Shown here piece by piece: positions 39,370-50,431 of a stretch of DNA of 64,000 nucleotides (positions are counted from its first letter, which is position 1; every line of letters begins with the position of its first letter). Source of the stretch: Loktanella salsilacus (GTDB lineage: Bacteria; Pseudomonadota; Alphaproteobacteria; Rhodobacterales; Rhodobacteraceae); NCBI RefSeq assembly GCF_900114485.1, contig NZ_FOTF01000012.1, positions 1 through 64,000 of the forward strand, written 5' to 3'. The notes below the pieces were generated by a model, which worked only from the letters and a program-made list of their open reading frames with translations, did not search any database and was not told where the DNA came from. The position numbers were made by a program, and so were the translations under genes.

Positions 39370-41966
39370 AGCTGCGCGCCATTACCCTGAACAACGTGCG
39401 CCGCTTTACCGCGCCTGTGACCCTCGCGAATATCGGCGACGGGTTGAATGTATTAAGCGAGCCGAACGAGCACGGCAAATCCACGCTGTTCGACGCGATC
39501 CACGCGCTGTTCTTTAAGGCTTACGGGGCCAATGACAAAGAGATCAAAGCGCTCAAACCCCACGCGGGCGGCGCGCCAGAGGTCACGGTCGAGGTGGAAA
39601 CACCCGATGGCCGCTTTGTCATCTTCAAGCGCTGGACGTCCAAGGCGCAGGCGACAGTGCACAAGGGCGGCACGCTGATCGCGCAGGCGGATGCGGCAGA
39701 GGACTGGATCGCCAAGCTGACCGGCACCAGCGCGGGCGGCCCGTCCGGGCTGGTCTGGGTGCGGCAGGGTTTGACCGGGCTGACGGATGGATCAAAGGGC
39801 GAACAGGCCGCCGCGCTAGAGGCACGCCGCGATCTGATGTCATCGGTGTCGGACGAGGTCGAAGCGATGACCGGCGGGCGGCGCATGGATGCGGCGCTGG
39901 CGCGGTGCAAGGCAGAGCTGGCGCAGCTGGCTACGGCGACGGGGCAGAAAAAAGCTGGCGGTGCATGGCGCACGGCGGCGGACCGCGTGGATGAATTGCG
40001 CAGCCAGCAGGCGGATTTGGCGGCCACCGCGCAGGCCCTGCACACGGCCCTGAATGATCGCCAACAAAAGCGCCGCGCCTTGGCAGAGGTTGCTGACCCC
40101 GCCGCCATGGCCGCGCGCAAGGACCGATTGGACGCGGCCACCGCCGCGCACCGCGTGGCAGAACGGCATGCCGAACAAGTCGAAGGTGCAGCGCGCAAAG
40201 TCACAGCGGCAAGGCTGGCCGTGACGGCGGCCCGCACCCGGCTGGATGCCCTGCGCAGCGCGCAGACCGAACGCGATGTGGCGGCGGACTGGGCGACGCA
40301 AACCAGCGCAGCCAAGGCAGAGGTCAGCGCGCAATTTGCGACCGCGCAAGCGGCGTCCGTCGCAGCGCAGGCCACGTTGGAGGCGGCAGAGGAAGCGCTT
40401 AAGACCGCGCAGGCGGATCAAGCGCGCCTTGATCGCCAGACGGCGGCGCGCGAAGGGGCCTTGCGCCGCACAGAGCTAACGACGCGTATTGCTGAGGCAG
40501 AGGCCGCGCGCGCGGTTATCGAAACCCATGCGGCAGCGGCGAAAACCGGTCCGGATATGGCGGCGGTGCAGCGGCTTGAACAGCTGTCGACTGCGCTGGC
40601 CACAGCGCTCGCGACGCGCGATGCGCTGGCGACGCAGGTCATCGTGACCTATGCAGCTGGCCGCAAGGACGGCGTGCAGCTGGATGGCGCGGCGCTGGAT
40701 GACGGCGCGGCCTACCCCATTCCGCGCGGCGGGGTCCTGAACATCGCCGGACTGGGACAGGTCGAAATCCGTCCCGGCGCTGGCGCGCAGGACACGGACG
40801 CCGTGCAGCAGGCGCAGCGGGCGCTGACACAGGCGCTTGCGGCGCTTGATCTGCCAGATGTCGCCGCCGCCCGCGCCGCTGCTGACATCCGGGCGCAGGC
40901 TGTCACCGCGCAGGGCGAAGCGCGCGCGCGGCTAGAGGCGCTGGCCCCCGGCGGCATCGACAAACTGCGCGAGGCGCTGGCGCAAATTCCGGCGGCGGCA
41001 GCGGATGATGCTCCGCTTGATCCAGCGGCGACAGCGGCGCAGCTGGCAGCGGCTGAGAGTGGCGCAGCGGCGGCGCAATCCGCCAGCCGCACGGCGGCAG
41101 AGGCTTTTGCCAGCTTGCGGGCACATCTTGCGGGGGCAGAGGTCGCAGCGCAAGCGGCGCGGGATCGGCTGAACCGGGCGCAGGCCAGCATGGCCGCCTC
41201 TGGCGAGGATACCGCAGACACGCTGGCGCAGATCATGGCGGCGGCGATGGCAGAGCTAACCGCTGCAGAGGCTGTTCACGCGGCACAAAGCACCGATGCC
41301 CCCGATCTGGCGGGCGCCGAAGCCGCCCTTGCCCGCGCCACGTCAATCGAGGCCGCGGCCAGCGCAGAAATCGCCCTGCTGCGTCCGCAAATCGCAACGC
41401 TGGACGAACGCATCGCCATCGGCGCAGGCGACGCGGTCGAAGAGCGATTGGCGGAGTGCGAGCAGCAGCTGACCGCCGCAGAGCAGACCCTTGCCCGCTA
41501 TGACCACGAGGTTGCCGTGCTGCAACGCCTTGCCGCGGCCCTGACCGAGGCCCGCGTCGCGGCGCGCGAGCGTTATTTCGCCCCCGTCGCGGCAGAGCTG
41601 AAGCCGCTGCTGCATCTGCTATGGCCGCAGGCGGAACTGACGTGGACGCAAGATACGTTGCTGCCAGAATCGCTGATCCGCGATGGACAGACAGAGCCGC
41701 TGGATATTCTGTCAGGCGGCACGCAGGAACAGATCGCCCTGCTGGTGCGACTGGCCTTTGCGCGGATGCTGGAACGCGGCGGGCAACATGCGCCGGTGCT
41801 GCTGGACGACGCGCTGGTGTACACCGACGACGACCGGATCGAGCGGATGTTCGATGCGCTGCACCGTCAGGCGGGGGATTTGCAGATTATCGTCTTTAGC
41901 TGCCGCCAGCGGGCGTTCCGCGATCTGGGCGGCCACCGGTTGCAGCTGCTGCCGGGTGCCGCCTGA
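39366..41966 (+). CDS. SbcC/YhaN-like SMC-type ATPase
   Basis: 866 residues. The N-terminal Walker A region is EPNEHGKST (32-40), with Glu where the first Gly of the P-loop is usual. A long Ala/Arg/Glu-rich coiled coil fills the middle. The C-terminal half-site has signature ILSGGTQEQIALLVRLAFA and Walker B PVLLDDALVYTDDDR. It partners the nuclease encoded just upstream (ATGA overlap). Family members process DNA double-strand ends. It is shorter than E. coli SbcC (1048). No zinc-hook CxxC is evident. Confidence 0.87.
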   Translation: MKLRAITLNNVRRFTAPVTLANIGDGLNVLSEPNEHGKSTLFDAIHALFFKAYGANDKEIKALKPHAGGAPEVTVEVETPDGRFVIFKRWTSKAQATVHKGGTLIAQADAAEDWIAKLTGTSAGGPSGLVWVRQGLTGLTDGSKGEQAAALEARRDLMSSVSDEVEAMTGGRRMDAALARCKAELAQLATATGQKKAGGAWRTAADRVDELRSQQADLAATAQALHTALNDRQQKRRALAEVADPAAMAARKDRLDAATAAHRVAERHAEQVEGAARKVTAARLAVTAARTRLDALRSAQTERDVAADWATQTSAAKAEVSAQFATAQAASVAAQATLEAAEEALKTAQADQARLDRQTAAREGALRRTELTTRIAEAEAARAVIETHAAAAKTGPDMAAVQRLEQLSTALATALATRDALATQVIVTYAAGRKDGVQLDGAALDDGAAYPIPRGGVLNIAGLGQVEIRPGAGAQDTDAVQQAQRALTQALAALDLPDVAAARAAADIRAQAVTAQGEARARLEALAPGGIDKLREALAQIPAAAADDAPLDPAATAAQLAAAESGAAAAQSASRTAAEAFASLRAHLAGAEVAAQAARDRLNRAQASMAASGEDTADTLAQIMAAAMAELTAAEAVHAAQSTDAPDLAGAEAALARATSIEAAASAEIALLRPQIATLDERIAIGAGDAVEERLAECEQQLTAAEQTLARYDHEVAVLQRLAAALTEARVAARERYFAPVAAELKPLLHLLWPQAELTWTQDTLLPESLIRDGQTEPLDILSGGTQEQIALLVRLAFARMLERGGQHAPVLLDDALVYTDDDRIERMFDALHRQAGDLQIIVFSCRQRAFRDLGGHRLQLLPGAA

Positions 41967-41995
41967 CGGATCAGGCGGCACGCCATCGCATTGGT

Positions 41996-43207
41996 TTAAA
42001 AGAACGCCTGCAGGCCCGTGATCGCACGGCCAAGGATCAGCGCGTGCACGTCGTGGGTGCCTTCATAGGTGTTCACGGTTTCCAAGTTGATCATGTGGCG
42101 CATGATCTGGAATTCGTCGGAAATGCCGTTGCCGCCGTGCATGTCGCGGCTGTGACGAGCGATATCCAGTGCCTTGCCGCAGTTGTTCCGCTTGATCAGG
42201 CTGATCATTTCGGGCGCGGCATGACCGGTGTCCATCAGGCGGCCCACCTGCAAGGCCGCTTGCAAGCCGAGGGTGATTTCGGTCTGCATATCCGCCAGTT
42301 TTTTCTGGTAAAGCTGCGTTTGCGCCAGCGGCTTGCCGAACTGCTTACGGTCCATCCCGTATTGGCGGGCGGCGTGAAAGCAGAACTCTGCCGCGCCCAT
42401 GGTGCCCCAAGCGATGCCGTAGCGCGCGCGGTTCAAACAGCCGAACGGGCCTTTCAGGCCTTGCACACCGGGCAGCAGCGCGTCTTCGCCCACGGCCACG
42501 TCCTTCATCACGATCTCGCCTGTGGTCGAAGCGCGCAAGGACAGTTTGCCGCCGATTTTCGGCGCAGACAGCCCTTCCATGCCCTTTTCCAGCACGAAGC
42601 CGCGGATCTTGCCGTCATGCGCTTCGGACTTGGCCCACACGACGAAGACGTCAGCGAAAGGCGCGTTGGAAATCCACATCTTGGAGCCGTTCAGCACGTA
42701 GCCGTCAGCGGTTTTCTTGGCTGTGGTTTTCATGCCGCCCGGATCGGAACCCGCATCGGGTTCGGTCAGGCCGAAGCAGCCGATCAGATCGCCGCTGACG
42801 AGGCCCGGCAGGTATTTCTGCTTTTGCTCTTCGGACCCGTAGGCGTGGATCGGATACATCACCAAGGACGATTGCACCGACATCATCGACCGATAGCCCG
42901 AATCCACACGCTCGACTTCGCGCGCGATCAGCCCGTAGGTGACGTAGGACGCGCCAAGGCCGCCGTATTCTTCGGGGATGGTGCAGCCCAAAAGGCCCGC
43001 CTCGCCCATCAGCGGGAACAGGTCAGGCGCTGCGGCCTCTTCCCGGTAGGCCTGCGTCACGCGCGGCTGCAGAACGGTCTGGGCAAAGTCGCGGGCCGCG
43101 TCGCGCAGCATGCGTTCGTCTTCGGTCAGCTGGTTTTCCAGCAGCAGGGCGTCGTCCCATTTGAATGGCCCAAGGTCGGGGCCCATGCCGGGCATGTCGT
43201 GTGCCAT
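41996..43207 (-). CDS. gcdH: Glutaryl-CoA dehydrogenase
   Basis: A 403-residue acyl-CoA dehydrogenase with GCDH features: [22 protein letters not shown] at the N-terminus, [14 protein letters not shown], the FAD-contacting KMWISNAP, and the catalytic Glu in [15 protein letters not shown]. It oxidises and decarboxylates glutaryl-CoA to crotonyl-CoA. It is the last gene of a dicarboxylate beta-oxidation operon, where odd-chain dicarboxylates end as glutaryl-CoA. AAGGAC in the ligase gene end serves as ribosome site. Confidence 0.93.
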   Translation of the reverse strand: MAHDMPGMGPDLGPFKWDDALLLENQLTEDERMLRDAARDFAQTVLQPRVTQAYREEAAAPDLFPLMGEAGLLGCTIPEEYGGLGASYVTYGLIAREVERVDSGYRSMMSVQSSLVMYPIHAYGSEEQKQKYLPGLVSGDLIGCFGLTEPDAGSDPGGMKTTAKKTADGYVLNGSKMWISNAPFADVFVVWAKSEAHDGKIRGFVLEKGMEGLSAPKIGGKLSLRASTTGEIVMKDVAVGEDALLPGVQGLKGPFGCLNRARYGIAWGTMGAAEFCFHAARQYGMDRKQFGKPLAQTQLYQKKLADMQTEITLGLQAALQVGRLMDTGHAAPEMISLIKRNNCGKALDIARHSRDMHGGNGISDEFQIMRHMINLETVNTYEGTHDVHALILGRAITGLQAFF

Positions 43208-43211
43208 AAGT

Positions 43212-44705
43212 TCAGTCCTTTTGGTTCAGCCGGTCCGCGAAGGCATCCAGCAGTTTGTGTTTGAGTATTTTCCCTGTGGGCGCGGCTGGCAAGGCATCAA
43301 CCGCGAAAATCCGTGTGGGGCGCTTATACCCACTAAGACGTGCGGCGGCAAAATGCGACAGTGCCGCAGTATCGAACGCCAGCGGATCGCGGCATTGCAC
43401 AAAGGCCAGAATGTCTTCGTCACCGACTGCGTTTTTCGCGCCGATGACAGCGCATTGGATCACGTCGGGGTGGTCGTTCAAGGCGGCCTCTACCTCTGGC
43501 GGGTAGACGTTGAAACCGCCGCGGATGATCAATTCCTTGGCGCGTCCAACGATGTGCAGGTTACCGGCGGCGTCCAGCTTGCCCAGATCGCCTGTGCGCA
43601 GCCAGCCATCCTGCACGGTTTGCGCGGTCAGGTCAGGGGCGCGGAAATAGCCCTTCATCACATGGGCGCCGCGGGTCAGCACCTCGCCCGCGTCAGCGCC
43701 TGGGGCGGCGTCGATGCGCACCTCGATCCCAGGCAAAGGCGGGCCAGCGCTGGTGTCGGGGCTGCCGATGGTATTGCGGGTGCCGCTGACGCCAGCGGTG
43801 CTTTCGGTCATGCCATAGCCATTTTGCAGCGGCAGGCCGTAAAAGCCTTCGGCCTTGGCCTTCCACGCGGGGTCAAGCGGGGCAGCGCCGGAAGAGACAT
43901 AGCGCAGCTTTGCCCCCTCTAGCCGGGTCAGGCCCTGATCGGCGGCGTATTGCATCAGCAGCGCGTGCATCTGCGGGACAGCGGGAAAGACGGTGGCCCC
44001 GCCCAGCAGGGCCGCATGCAGTTTGGCGGGGGTAAAGCGGGTTTCCAGCTGCAACGTCGCCCCGCTGATCGCGCAGGCCAGCAGGACAGAGGCAAGGCCG
44101 AAGATATGCGTCAGCGGCAGCACGCCGTAGACATGATCGCCCGCCGTCATGCCGCGCAGGTTCATCGACAGATTGCCCGCGAACAGCAGATTGGCATGGG
44201 TCAGCATCACGCCCTTGGGCGCGCCTGTGGTGCCGGTGGTGTAAAGGATCACCGCGACATCGGCGGTATCCGCATCTAGCGGCGCGGGGTCCAGCTGGGT
44301 CATGTGGAACGGGCCAAAACCGATGTCTTGCGCGCTGGCATCCGCCGCATGGATCGCCGCCTCGGCCGAGCAGGCAGAGGTGTAGACGATGCAGCGCGGC
44401 TGCGCGTGATCCACAACGCGGGCGATTTCCGGCGCGGTCATGCGGGCGTTGACGGGTACAGCAATCGCGCCCGCGCGGCTGGCGGCAAAGATGAACACGG
44501 CGGTCGCAAGGCAGTTTTCCGCCACGATCAGCACGCGGTCACCGGGCTGTGCCCCTGCGGTTTTCAGCAGGCCCGCAGCAGCCGTGATATGCGCGTCATA
44601 TTGCGCGAACGTTGTGCTGCCCGCGCTGTCGATGATCGCGGTGGCGGCGGGGCTCCTACCCGCTTGGCCCGCGATCACCGCGTCGATATGGGATTGATCT
44701 TGCAT
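43212..44705 (-). CDS. Acyl-CoA synthetase (dicarboxylate/pimeloyl-CoA ligase-like)
   Basis: A 497-residue ANL-superfamily ligase with the AMP/ATP motif [27 protein letters not shown] and the C-terminal catalytic Lys in [10 protein letters not shown]. It would activate the imported acid with ATP and CoA. By position it corresponds to pimA of the pimFABCDE operon of Rhodopseudomonas palustris. The ATG follows GAGGAGG; an upstream in-frame reading has no support. Substrate chain length is inferred from the neighbours. Confidence 0.88.
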   Translation of the reverse strand: MQDQSHIDAVIAGQAGRSPAATAIIDSAGSTTFAQYDAHITAAAGLLKTAGAQPGDRVLIVAENCLATAVFIFAASRAGAIAVPVNARMTAPEIARVVDHAQPRCIVYTSACSAEAAIHAADASAQDIGFGPFHMTQLDPAPLDADTADVAVILYTTGTTGAPKGVMLTHANLLFAGNLSMNLRGMTAGDHVYGVLPLTHIFGLASVLLACAISGATLQLETRFTPAKLHAALLGGATVFPAVPQMHALLMQYAADQGLTRLEGAKLRYVSSGAAPLDPAWKAKAEGFYGLPLQNGYGMTESTAGVSGTRNTIGSPDTSAGPPLPGIEVRIDAAPGADAGEVLTRGAHVMKGYFRAPDLTAQTVQDGWLRTGDLGKLDAAGNLHIVGRAKELIIRGGFNVYPPEVEAALNDHPDVIQCAVIGAKNAVGDEDILAFVQCRDPLAFDTAALSHFAAARLSGYKRPTRIFAVDALPAAPTGKILKHKLLDAFADRLNQKD

Positions 44706-44742
44706 GCAAACACCGCCTCCTCGCGGTGGCCTGATGGGGCGG

Positions 44743-45855
44743 CTAGGCGACAGCGAGGGCGATAAATTTGTCCATGTGATACAGCGTATCGCCAAAGCGG
44801 TGATCGACCATCAGCAGGCGTTTCGCCAGATGACCCAGCGCATATTCCTGCGTCATGCCGATGCCGCCGTGCATCTGGATGGATTCCTCTGCCACCAGAC
44901 GGGCGACCTGGCCGATCAAGGTTTTCGTCGCCGCGACATGGGTGTCGCGGGTCTGGGTGTCCGCGTCCAGATGGCCCGCAAGGTTGATCACGGCAGAGCG
45001 CGCCTGCTCGATCTCGATCAGCACGTCGGCCATGCGATGTTGCAAGGCTTGGAATTTGCCGATGGGCTGGCCGAACTGCTTGCGGGTTTTCAGATAGTCG
45101 GTGGTCAAGGTGCGGACCGCGTCCATCAGGCCGACCGCCTCTGCGCTGATCGCAAGGGTGGCGCGGGCGTGGGCGGCGGCGAGCGCGGCGTAGCCTTGGC
45201 CTGCGGTGCCCAGCAGCGTGCCGGGGGTGTTATCCAGCGTGATTTCAGCGGCATGACCGCCCCCCGTCAGCGGATAGCTGCGGCGCATCAGGCCGGGGGC
45301 GTCCGCTGCGACGATAAACAGGCTAATGCCGTCCGTATCCGCCACATCGCCTGACGTGCGGGCGCTGACGATCAAGGTATCCGCCGCGCCGCCGTTGACG
45401 ACGACGGCCTTGCGGCCCGTCAATTTGCCATCCGCCCAGGTGGTTTCAACGCGCGACAGGTCATAGCGACTGCTGGGTTCGCCATGCGCCAGCGCCAGTT
45501 GGCGGGTGCCTGCGATGATGTCGTCCAGCATGGCCTGCTGGCCCTCGTCCCCAAGCGCAGCAATCAAGCCGCCGCCCAGAATGCCGGTGTCGATCAGCGG
45601 ATCGGTCGCGCCGACGCGGCCCATTTCCTCGGCCACCAGCGCAATGTCAAAGCCCGCGCCGCCAAAGCCGCCTTGGTCTTCGGTGAACAGCGCGCCGATG
45701 ACGCCCATGTTGGCAAGGCCAGCCCAAACTTCGGGCGATGTGCCCGTGTCGCTGGTTTCAATCTGCGCCAGCAGATCGGGGGTGTATTGGTCGCGCAGGA
45801 AACGGCGCAGGCCGTCTTGCAGCATCTGGCGCTCTTCGGTCAGATCAAAGTTCAT
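44743..45855 (-). CDS. Acyl-CoA dehydrogenase, PimD-like small subunit
   Basis: A 370-residue FAD-dependent acyl-CoA dehydrogenase beginning MNFDLTEERQMLQDGLRRFLRDQ. It shares RKQFGQPIGKFQALQHRMADVLIEIEQA with the family, and the usual catalytic-Glu region is replaced by ESIQMHGGIGMTQEYALGHLAKRL. Paired with the next dehydrogenase, 7 bases upstream, it resembles the PimC/PimD heteromeric pimeloyl-CoA dehydrogenase. It would introduce the alpha-beta double bond into a dicarboxylyl-CoA. GAGGAC precedes the ATG. Confidence 0.85.
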   Translation of the reverse strand: MNFDLTEERQMLQDGLRRFLRDQYTPDLLAQIETSDTGTSPEVWAGLANMGVIGALFTEDQGGFGGAGFDIALVAEEMGRVGATDPLIDTGILGGGLIAALGDEGQQAMLDDIIAGTRQLALAHGEPSSRYDLSRVETTWADGKLTGRKAVVVNGGAADTLIVSARTSGDVADTDGISLFIVAADAPGLMRRSYPLTGGGHAAEITLDNTPGTLLGTAGQGYAALAAAHARATLAISAEAVGLMDAVRTLTTDYLKTRKQFGQPIGKFQALQHRMADVLIEIEQARSAVINLAGHLDADTQTRDTHVAATKTLIGQVARLVAEESIQMHGGIGMTQEYALGHLAKRLLMVDHRFGDTLYHMDKFIALAVA

Positions 45856-45862
45856 GATGTCC

Positions 45863-47053
45863 TCACAGTTCCAGAATAGCTTTGGCGATAATCGACCGCT
45901 GCACTTCGTTCGATCCGCCATAGATCGAAAGCTTGCGGTTGTTCAGGTATTGCCCGGTGGGGGCCTGCGCATAGGCGGGGCCAACGGGATCGTTGTCGCC
46001 GTCCAGCGCCTCTGACACGAAGGGCATGGCGTAGGGGCCGATGGCCTGCATGGTCAGCGCGTTGATTTCCTGACGCACCTGCGTACCTTTGACCTTGAGC
46101 ATAGAGCTTTCGGCACCGGGGGCTTGCCCTGCTGCGGCAGCGCTGATGACGCGCAGGTTGGTGGTGGCCATGGCCATCAGGTCAATCTGCACCTGCGCGA
46201 TGCGGGCCGCAAACAACGGGTGCTGGATCAGCGGCTTGCCGCCCGACAGTTCCGCCCGCGCGATGCGCTTCAGCTGCTCTAGTCCCGCGCTGGCAAAGCC
46301 GACGCCCGCGATATTGGTCCGCTCGTGGGTCAGCAGGTATTTGGCATAGGTCCAGCCTTTGTTTTCCTCGCCCACCAGATTGGCGACAGGCACGCGGACG
46401 TTGTCAAAGAAGACCTCGTTCACCTCTGCGCCGCCGTCGATCAGCACGATGGGGCGGACGGTGATGCCGGGGGAGTTCATATCGATCAGCAGGAACGAAA
46501 TCCCTTCCTGCCGCTTGCCCTCTTTGCTGGTGCGGACAAGGCAGAAGATCATGTTCGCGTATTGACCCAGCGTGGTCCACGTCTTTTGCCCGTTGACGAT
46601 GTAGTCGTCGCCGTCCCGCTCTGCCATGGTCCGGACAGAGGCAAGGTCCGACCCCGCGCCCGGTTCGGAATAGCCCTGACACCACCAGTCGTCGCCGTTC
46701 AGGATGCGCGGCAGCCAGTAGGATTTCTGTTCGTCAGAGCCGAAGGCCATCAGCACCGGCCCCAGCATCGCAAGACCAAAGGGCACGATGCGCGGCGCGT
46801 TCGCCTTCGTCATCTCGTCCTCGAAGATATGGCGCTGCACGGAATCCCAACCGGTGCCGCCATGATCCACCGGCCAATTGCCCGCCAGCCACCCTTGGGC
46901 GTTCAGGATGGCGTGCCATTCCTCGTGGTCTGCCTTGGTCAGCGCCACGCCATCGCGCACCTTGTCGGACAGGTGCGCTGGCAGGTTGTCGCTTAGAAAA
47001 TCGCGCACGTCGCTACGAAAGGCGATCTGCGCATCGGTGTAATTCAGGTCCAT
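45863..47053 (-). CDS. Acyl-CoA dehydrogenase, PimC-like large subunit
   Basis: 396 residues. It starts MDLNYTDAQIAFRSDVRDFLSDNLP and contains WCQGYSEPGAGSDLASVRT and the KTWTTLGQYANMIFCLVRT flavin-side strand, both typical of the large PimC-type group, with LSIYGGSNEVQRSIIAKAIL at the end. It probably forms a complex with the following small dehydrogenase. AAGGGGG is the ribosome site. The thiolase stop is 12 bases upstream. Confidence 0.85.
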   Translation of the reverse strand: MDLNYTDAQIAFRSDVRDFLSDNLPAHLSDKVRDGVALTKADHEEWHAILNAQGWLAGNWPVDHGGTGWDSVQRHIFEDEMTKANAPRIVPFGLAMLGPVLMAFGSDEQKSYWLPRILNGDDWWCQGYSEPGAGSDLASVRTMAERDGDDYIVNGQKTWTTLGQYANMIFCLVRTSKEGKRQEGISFLLIDMNSPGITVRPIVLIDGGAEVNEVFFDNVRVPVANLVGEENKGWTYAKYLLTHERTNIAGVGFASAGLEQLKRIARAELSGGKPLIQHPLFAARIAQVQIDLMAMATTNLRVISAAAAGQAPGAESSMLKVKGTQVRQEINALTMQAIGPYAMPFVSEALDGDNDPVGPAYAQAPTGQYLNNRKLSIYGGSNEVQRSIIAKAILEL

Positions 47054-47065
47054 AACCCGGCCCCC

Positions 47066-48241
47066 TTAATAGATTTCAAATAGGCCAGCGGCACCCTGCC
47101 CGCCGCCGATGCACATCGTCACGACGCCCAGCTTTGCACCCCGGCGGCGGCCTTCGATCAGCAGGTGGCCGGTCATCCGGGCCCCCGTCATGCCAAAGGG
47201 ATGGCCAATGGAGATCGAGCCGCCGTTCACGTTCAGCTTGTCATTGTCGATGCCCAGAAAGTCGCGGCAATACAGCGCTTGGCTGGCGAAAGCCTCGTTG
47301 ATTTCCCACAGGTCGATGTCGTCCACGCGCAGCCCTGCGCGTTCCAGCAGACGCGGCACCGCATAGATCGGGCCGATGCCCATCTCGTCCGGCTCGCAGC
47401 CTGCGACGGCGAAACCGCGAAAGGCGCCAAGCGGCGTCAGGCCGGCGCGCTCTGCCTCTTTCGCGTCCATCATGACCAGCGATGCGGCCCCGTCGGACAG
47501 CTGAGAGGCGTTGCCAGCGGTGATGAACTGGTCATCGCCGCGCACGGGGGACAGTTTTTGCAAACCTTCCAGCGTAGTCGACGGGCGGTTGCATTCGTCC
47601 GCTGCGACGGTGATTTCGCGCTCCGACACCTCTTTCGTCTCTTTATCCGTCACCTGCATGGTCACGGTGATCGGCGCGATTTCATCGTCAAACTTGCCCG
47701 CGTCTTGCCCCGCAGCGGTGCGCTGCTGGCTTTGAAAGGCCAGTTCGTCCTGCACCGCGCGGGACACGCCGTAGCGGGCAGCGACGATATCAGCGGTTTC
47801 GATCATTGGCATGTAAAGCTCTGGCTTGTTGGCCAAAATCCAGTCTTCGCGCGAATTGCGCACGGGGGGCTGCACCATGGAAATGCTTTCGACACCGCCG
47901 ACAAGCACAGCCTTCGCGCCCTCTTGGGCGATCATGTGGCCGCCCATGGCGATGGCCTGCAAGCCGCTGGCGCAAAAGCGGTTTACCGTGGTGCCCGCGA
48001 TGCTGACAGGCAGACCGGCGCGAATGGTGGCTTGGCGGGCGATGTTGCCGCCGGTGACGTATTCGGGATAGCCGCAGCCCCAAATGCTGTCTTCGATCAG
48101 CGCGGGGTCGATGCCTGCGCGGTCAACCGCGTGGCGGGCGGCGTGACCGGCCATGACGGCGCCATGGGTCATGTTGAATGCGCCGCGCCCGGCCTTGCCG
48201 ATGGGGGTGCGTGCGACGGAAACGATAACGGGATGTGACAT
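47066..48241 (-). CDS. Acetyl-CoA acyltransferase (beta-ketothiolase, PimB-like)
   Basis: A 391-residue thiolase. The acyl-accepting Cys90 is in NRFCASG, the catalytic His in GHPFGMTG and the second Cys in [10 protein letters not shown]. It cleaves 3-ketoacyl-CoA to acetyl-CoA and a shortened acyl-CoA. Position corresponds to pimB. AAAGGAC precedes the ATG, and the gap to the upstream gene is 10 bases. Confidence 0.92.
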   Translation of the reverse strand: MSHPVIVSVARTPIGKAGRGAFNMTHGAVMAGHAARHAVDRAGIDPALIEDSIWGCGYPEYVTGGNIARQATIRAGLPVSIAGTTVNRFCASGLQAIAMGGHMIAQEGAKAVLVGGVESISMVQPPVRNSREDWILANKPELYMPMIETADIVAARYGVSRAVQDELAFQSQQRTAAGQDAGKFDDEIAPITVTMQVTDKETKEVSEREITVAADECNRPSTTLEGLQKLSPVRGDDQFITAGNASQLSDGAASLVMMDAKEAERAGLTPLGAFRGFAVAGCEPDEMGIGPIYAVPRLLERAGLRVDDIDLWEINEAFASQALYCRDFLGIDNDKLNVNGGSISIGHPFGMTGARMTGHLLIEGRRRGAKLGVVTMCIGGGQGAAGLFEIY

Positions 48242-48251
48242 GATGCGTCCT

Positions 48252-50339
48252 TTAACGGTTCAGGCTGGCAAAGGTTTTCCCGGCAGCGGCAAGCTGTTCC
48301 AGCAGCGGCGCAGGGGACCAGAAATGGGGATCGGTTTGCGCAAAGGCGCGGATGTCGGCCAGGATCACATCCAGCCCGGTGGTGTCGGCATAATGCAGCG
48401 GGCCGCCGCGATAGCGCGGAAAGCCGTAGCCCGACAAAAACACCACATCCACGTCAGAGGGACGCTGCGCGATCCCCTCTTCCACCACACGGGCCGCCTC
48501 GTTCACCATGGCGGCCATGGTGCGGCGGGTAATCTCGTCTGCGGTGAAATCCCGCGGCGTCAGGCCAAGGCCCTCGCGGGACTGGGCGATGATCGCGGTG
48601 ACAGCGGCGTCTGTCCGCCCCTTAGGGCTGGCATCGTCATAGATGTAATAGCCGTGCTTGGTTTTCTGGCCAAGCCAGCCTTGATGATACAGCGCATCGG
48701 CAAAGACGGGCGCGCGGTCCAGCGGATGGGCATCCGGCGCTTTGCGCTGGCGGGTCATGTAACCGATATCAAGGCCCGCAAGGTCGCTGACCTGATAGGG
48801 TCCCATGGCAAAGCCAAAATCCACAAGGGCGCGGTCCACGGCGTAGGGGCTGGCCCCGTCCAGCACCATGTGATCGACGGCGGTGCGGTAGTGGGACAGG
48901 ATGCGGTTGCCGATAAAGCCATCGCAGACCCCTGCCCGCACGCCGATCTTGCCCAGCTTTTTCGCCAGCGCAAAGGCGGTCGCGGTCACGTCGGTCGCGG
49001 TGGCGTCAGCCACGACGATTTCCAGCAGTTTCATCACATGGGCGGGGGAAAAGAAGTGCAAACCGATGACGTCGCCGGGGCGGCTGGTGGCCTGCGCGAT
49101 CTGGTTTACGTCAAGGTAGGACGTGTTGGTCGCCATCACCGCGCCGGGTTTGCAGACGCGGTCAAGCTCTTGGAACACCTGCGTTTTGACGTCCATGTTT
49201 TCGAAGACCGCTTCGACCACCAGATCGGCATCCGACAGCGCATCATAGCCGACGACAGTGGCCAGTGCATCGGACAGGATCGCGTCGCGCGCGGCCTCGG
49301 CTAGCTTGCCGCGTTTGACGGCGCTGGCAAGGTTGCGGGCGATGGTGTCGCGGGCACGGGCGGCGCTGTCTTCGTCGCGTTCAACCAGCGTGACATGCAG
49401 GCCGGACAGCACCATCGCAGTGGCAATCCCCGCCCCCATGGTGCCGCCGCCGATGACGCCAGCACGGGCGATGTCGCGGGGGGCGATACCTTTGATCTCT
49501 GGCACTTTGGCCACGGCGCGTTCGGCAAAGAAGGCGTGCATCATGCCGGACCGCTGCGGTGTATCCAGCATCGACAGGAACAGGCGACGTTCTGTGGCAG
49601 AGGCGTCTTGGTAGGACAGTTCAGTGCCTGCAATGACGGCGTCCAAGACGGCCAGCGGGGCGACTTGGCCTTTGGCGGTTTTGGTCAGGCGGGCGCGCCA
49701 ATCCGCCAGTAACGCAGCGTCTGCGGCCGGGAATGGCAGGTCGGTCACGGCGCGGGGGCCCGCGCCATCTGCGATTAACTGCGCCGCATAGGCCAGCGCG
49801 TCGGCGCGCAAATCGTCCTCCGCCAGCGCATCGACAAAGCCCATATCAAGCGCTTGCGCGCCGCTGACAGGGCGACCGCTGGTCATCAGGGTGATGGCGG
49901 CGTCCAGACCCACAAGGCGCGGCATCCGCTGCGTGCCGCCAGCGCCCGGGATCACGCCAAGGGTGACTTCGGGCAGGCCCAGTTTCGCAGATTTGGTCGC
50001 GATGCGGTAATGCGCGCCCAGTGCAACCTCTAGCCCGCCACCCAAAGCCGTACCGTGGATTGCGGCGACCACAGGCTTGGGGCTGGCCGCGATGCGGTTG
50101 ATCAGGTCGGGCAGGAACGGCTTAACCGGAGGCTTGCCAAATTCAGTGATATCAGCGCCGCCGATGAACAGCCGCCCTGCCCCGATGATGATTGCGGCCT
50201 GCGCGTCGTCGTCGCCTTCAAAGCAGGTGATCGCGTCCCACAGCCCTTGGCGCACGGCTTGCCCCAGCGCGTTCACAGGCGGATTGTCCACCGTGATCAC
50301 AGCGACATTGCCAGCTTTTTCGTAACTCACTTGGGTCAT
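48252..50339 (-). CDS. Bifunctional enoyl-CoA hydratase / 3-hydroxyacyl-CoA dehydrogenase (FadB/PimF-like)
   Basis: 695 residues. Residues 1-190 are a crotonase domain with the oxyanion segment [20 protein letters not shown] and [18 protein letters not shown]. From about residue 298 a 3-hydroxyacyl-CoA dehydrogenase follows, with NAD site [13 protein letters not shown] and [14 protein letters not shown] containing the catalytic His. The C-terminal domain ([14 protein letters not shown]) completes the fold. It performs steps two and three of beta-oxidation and heads the operon. GGGAGAG is the ribosome site, and an IclR-type palindrome lies about 77 bases upstream. Confidence 0.92.
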   Translation of the reverse strand: MTQVSYEKAGNVAVITVDNPPVNALGQAVRQGLWDAITCFEGDDDAQAAIIIGAGRLFIGGADITEFGKPPVKPFLPDLINRIAASPKPVVAAIHGTALGGGLEVALGAHYRIATKSAKLGLPEVTLGVIPGAGGTQRMPRLVGLDAAITLMTSGRPVSGAQALDMGFVDALAEDDLRADALAYAAQLIADGAGPRAVTDLPFPAADAALLADWRARLTKTAKGQVAPLAVLDAVIAGTELSYQDASATERRLFLSMLDTPQRSGMMHAFFAERAVAKVPEIKGIAPRDIARAGVIGGGTMGAGIATAMVLSGLHVTLVERDEDSAARARDTIARNLASAVKRGKLAEAARDAILSDALATVVGYDALSDADLVVEAVFENMDVKTQVFQELDRVCKPGAVMATNTSYLDVNQIAQATSRPGDVIGLHFFSPAHVMKLLEIVVADATATDVTATAFALAKKLGKIGVRAGVCDGFIGNRILSHYRTAVDHMVLDGASPYAVDRALVDFGFAMGPYQVSDLAGLDIGYMTRQRKAPDAHPLDRAPVFADALYHQGWLGQKTKHGYYIYDDASPKGRTDAAVTAIIAQSREGLGLTPRDFTADEITRRTMAAMVNEAARVVEEGIAQRPSDVDVVFLSGYGFPRYRGGPLHYADTTGLDVILADIRAFAQTDPHFWSPAPLLEQLAAAGKTFASLNR

Positions 50340-50400
50340 GCGCGTCTCTCCCTCGGCATTGGGTTGACGATATCAACCTGACGAGAGATTTCAACATGTA

Positions 50401-50431
50401 AAATCCTATTCCATTATGCGGAACAGGATTT
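50401..50431. promoter_or_regulatory. IclR operator in front of the pimF-like operon (TTCC-N7-GGAA core)
   Basis: A 31-base interrupted palindrome: AAATCCT-A-TTCC, centre ATTATGC, GGAA-C-AGGATTT. Its core TTCCATTATGCGGAA (50409-50423) agrees at 13 of 15 bases with TTCCACTATACGGAA upstream of dctP. It overlaps the iclR stop codon. Confidence 0.8.
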
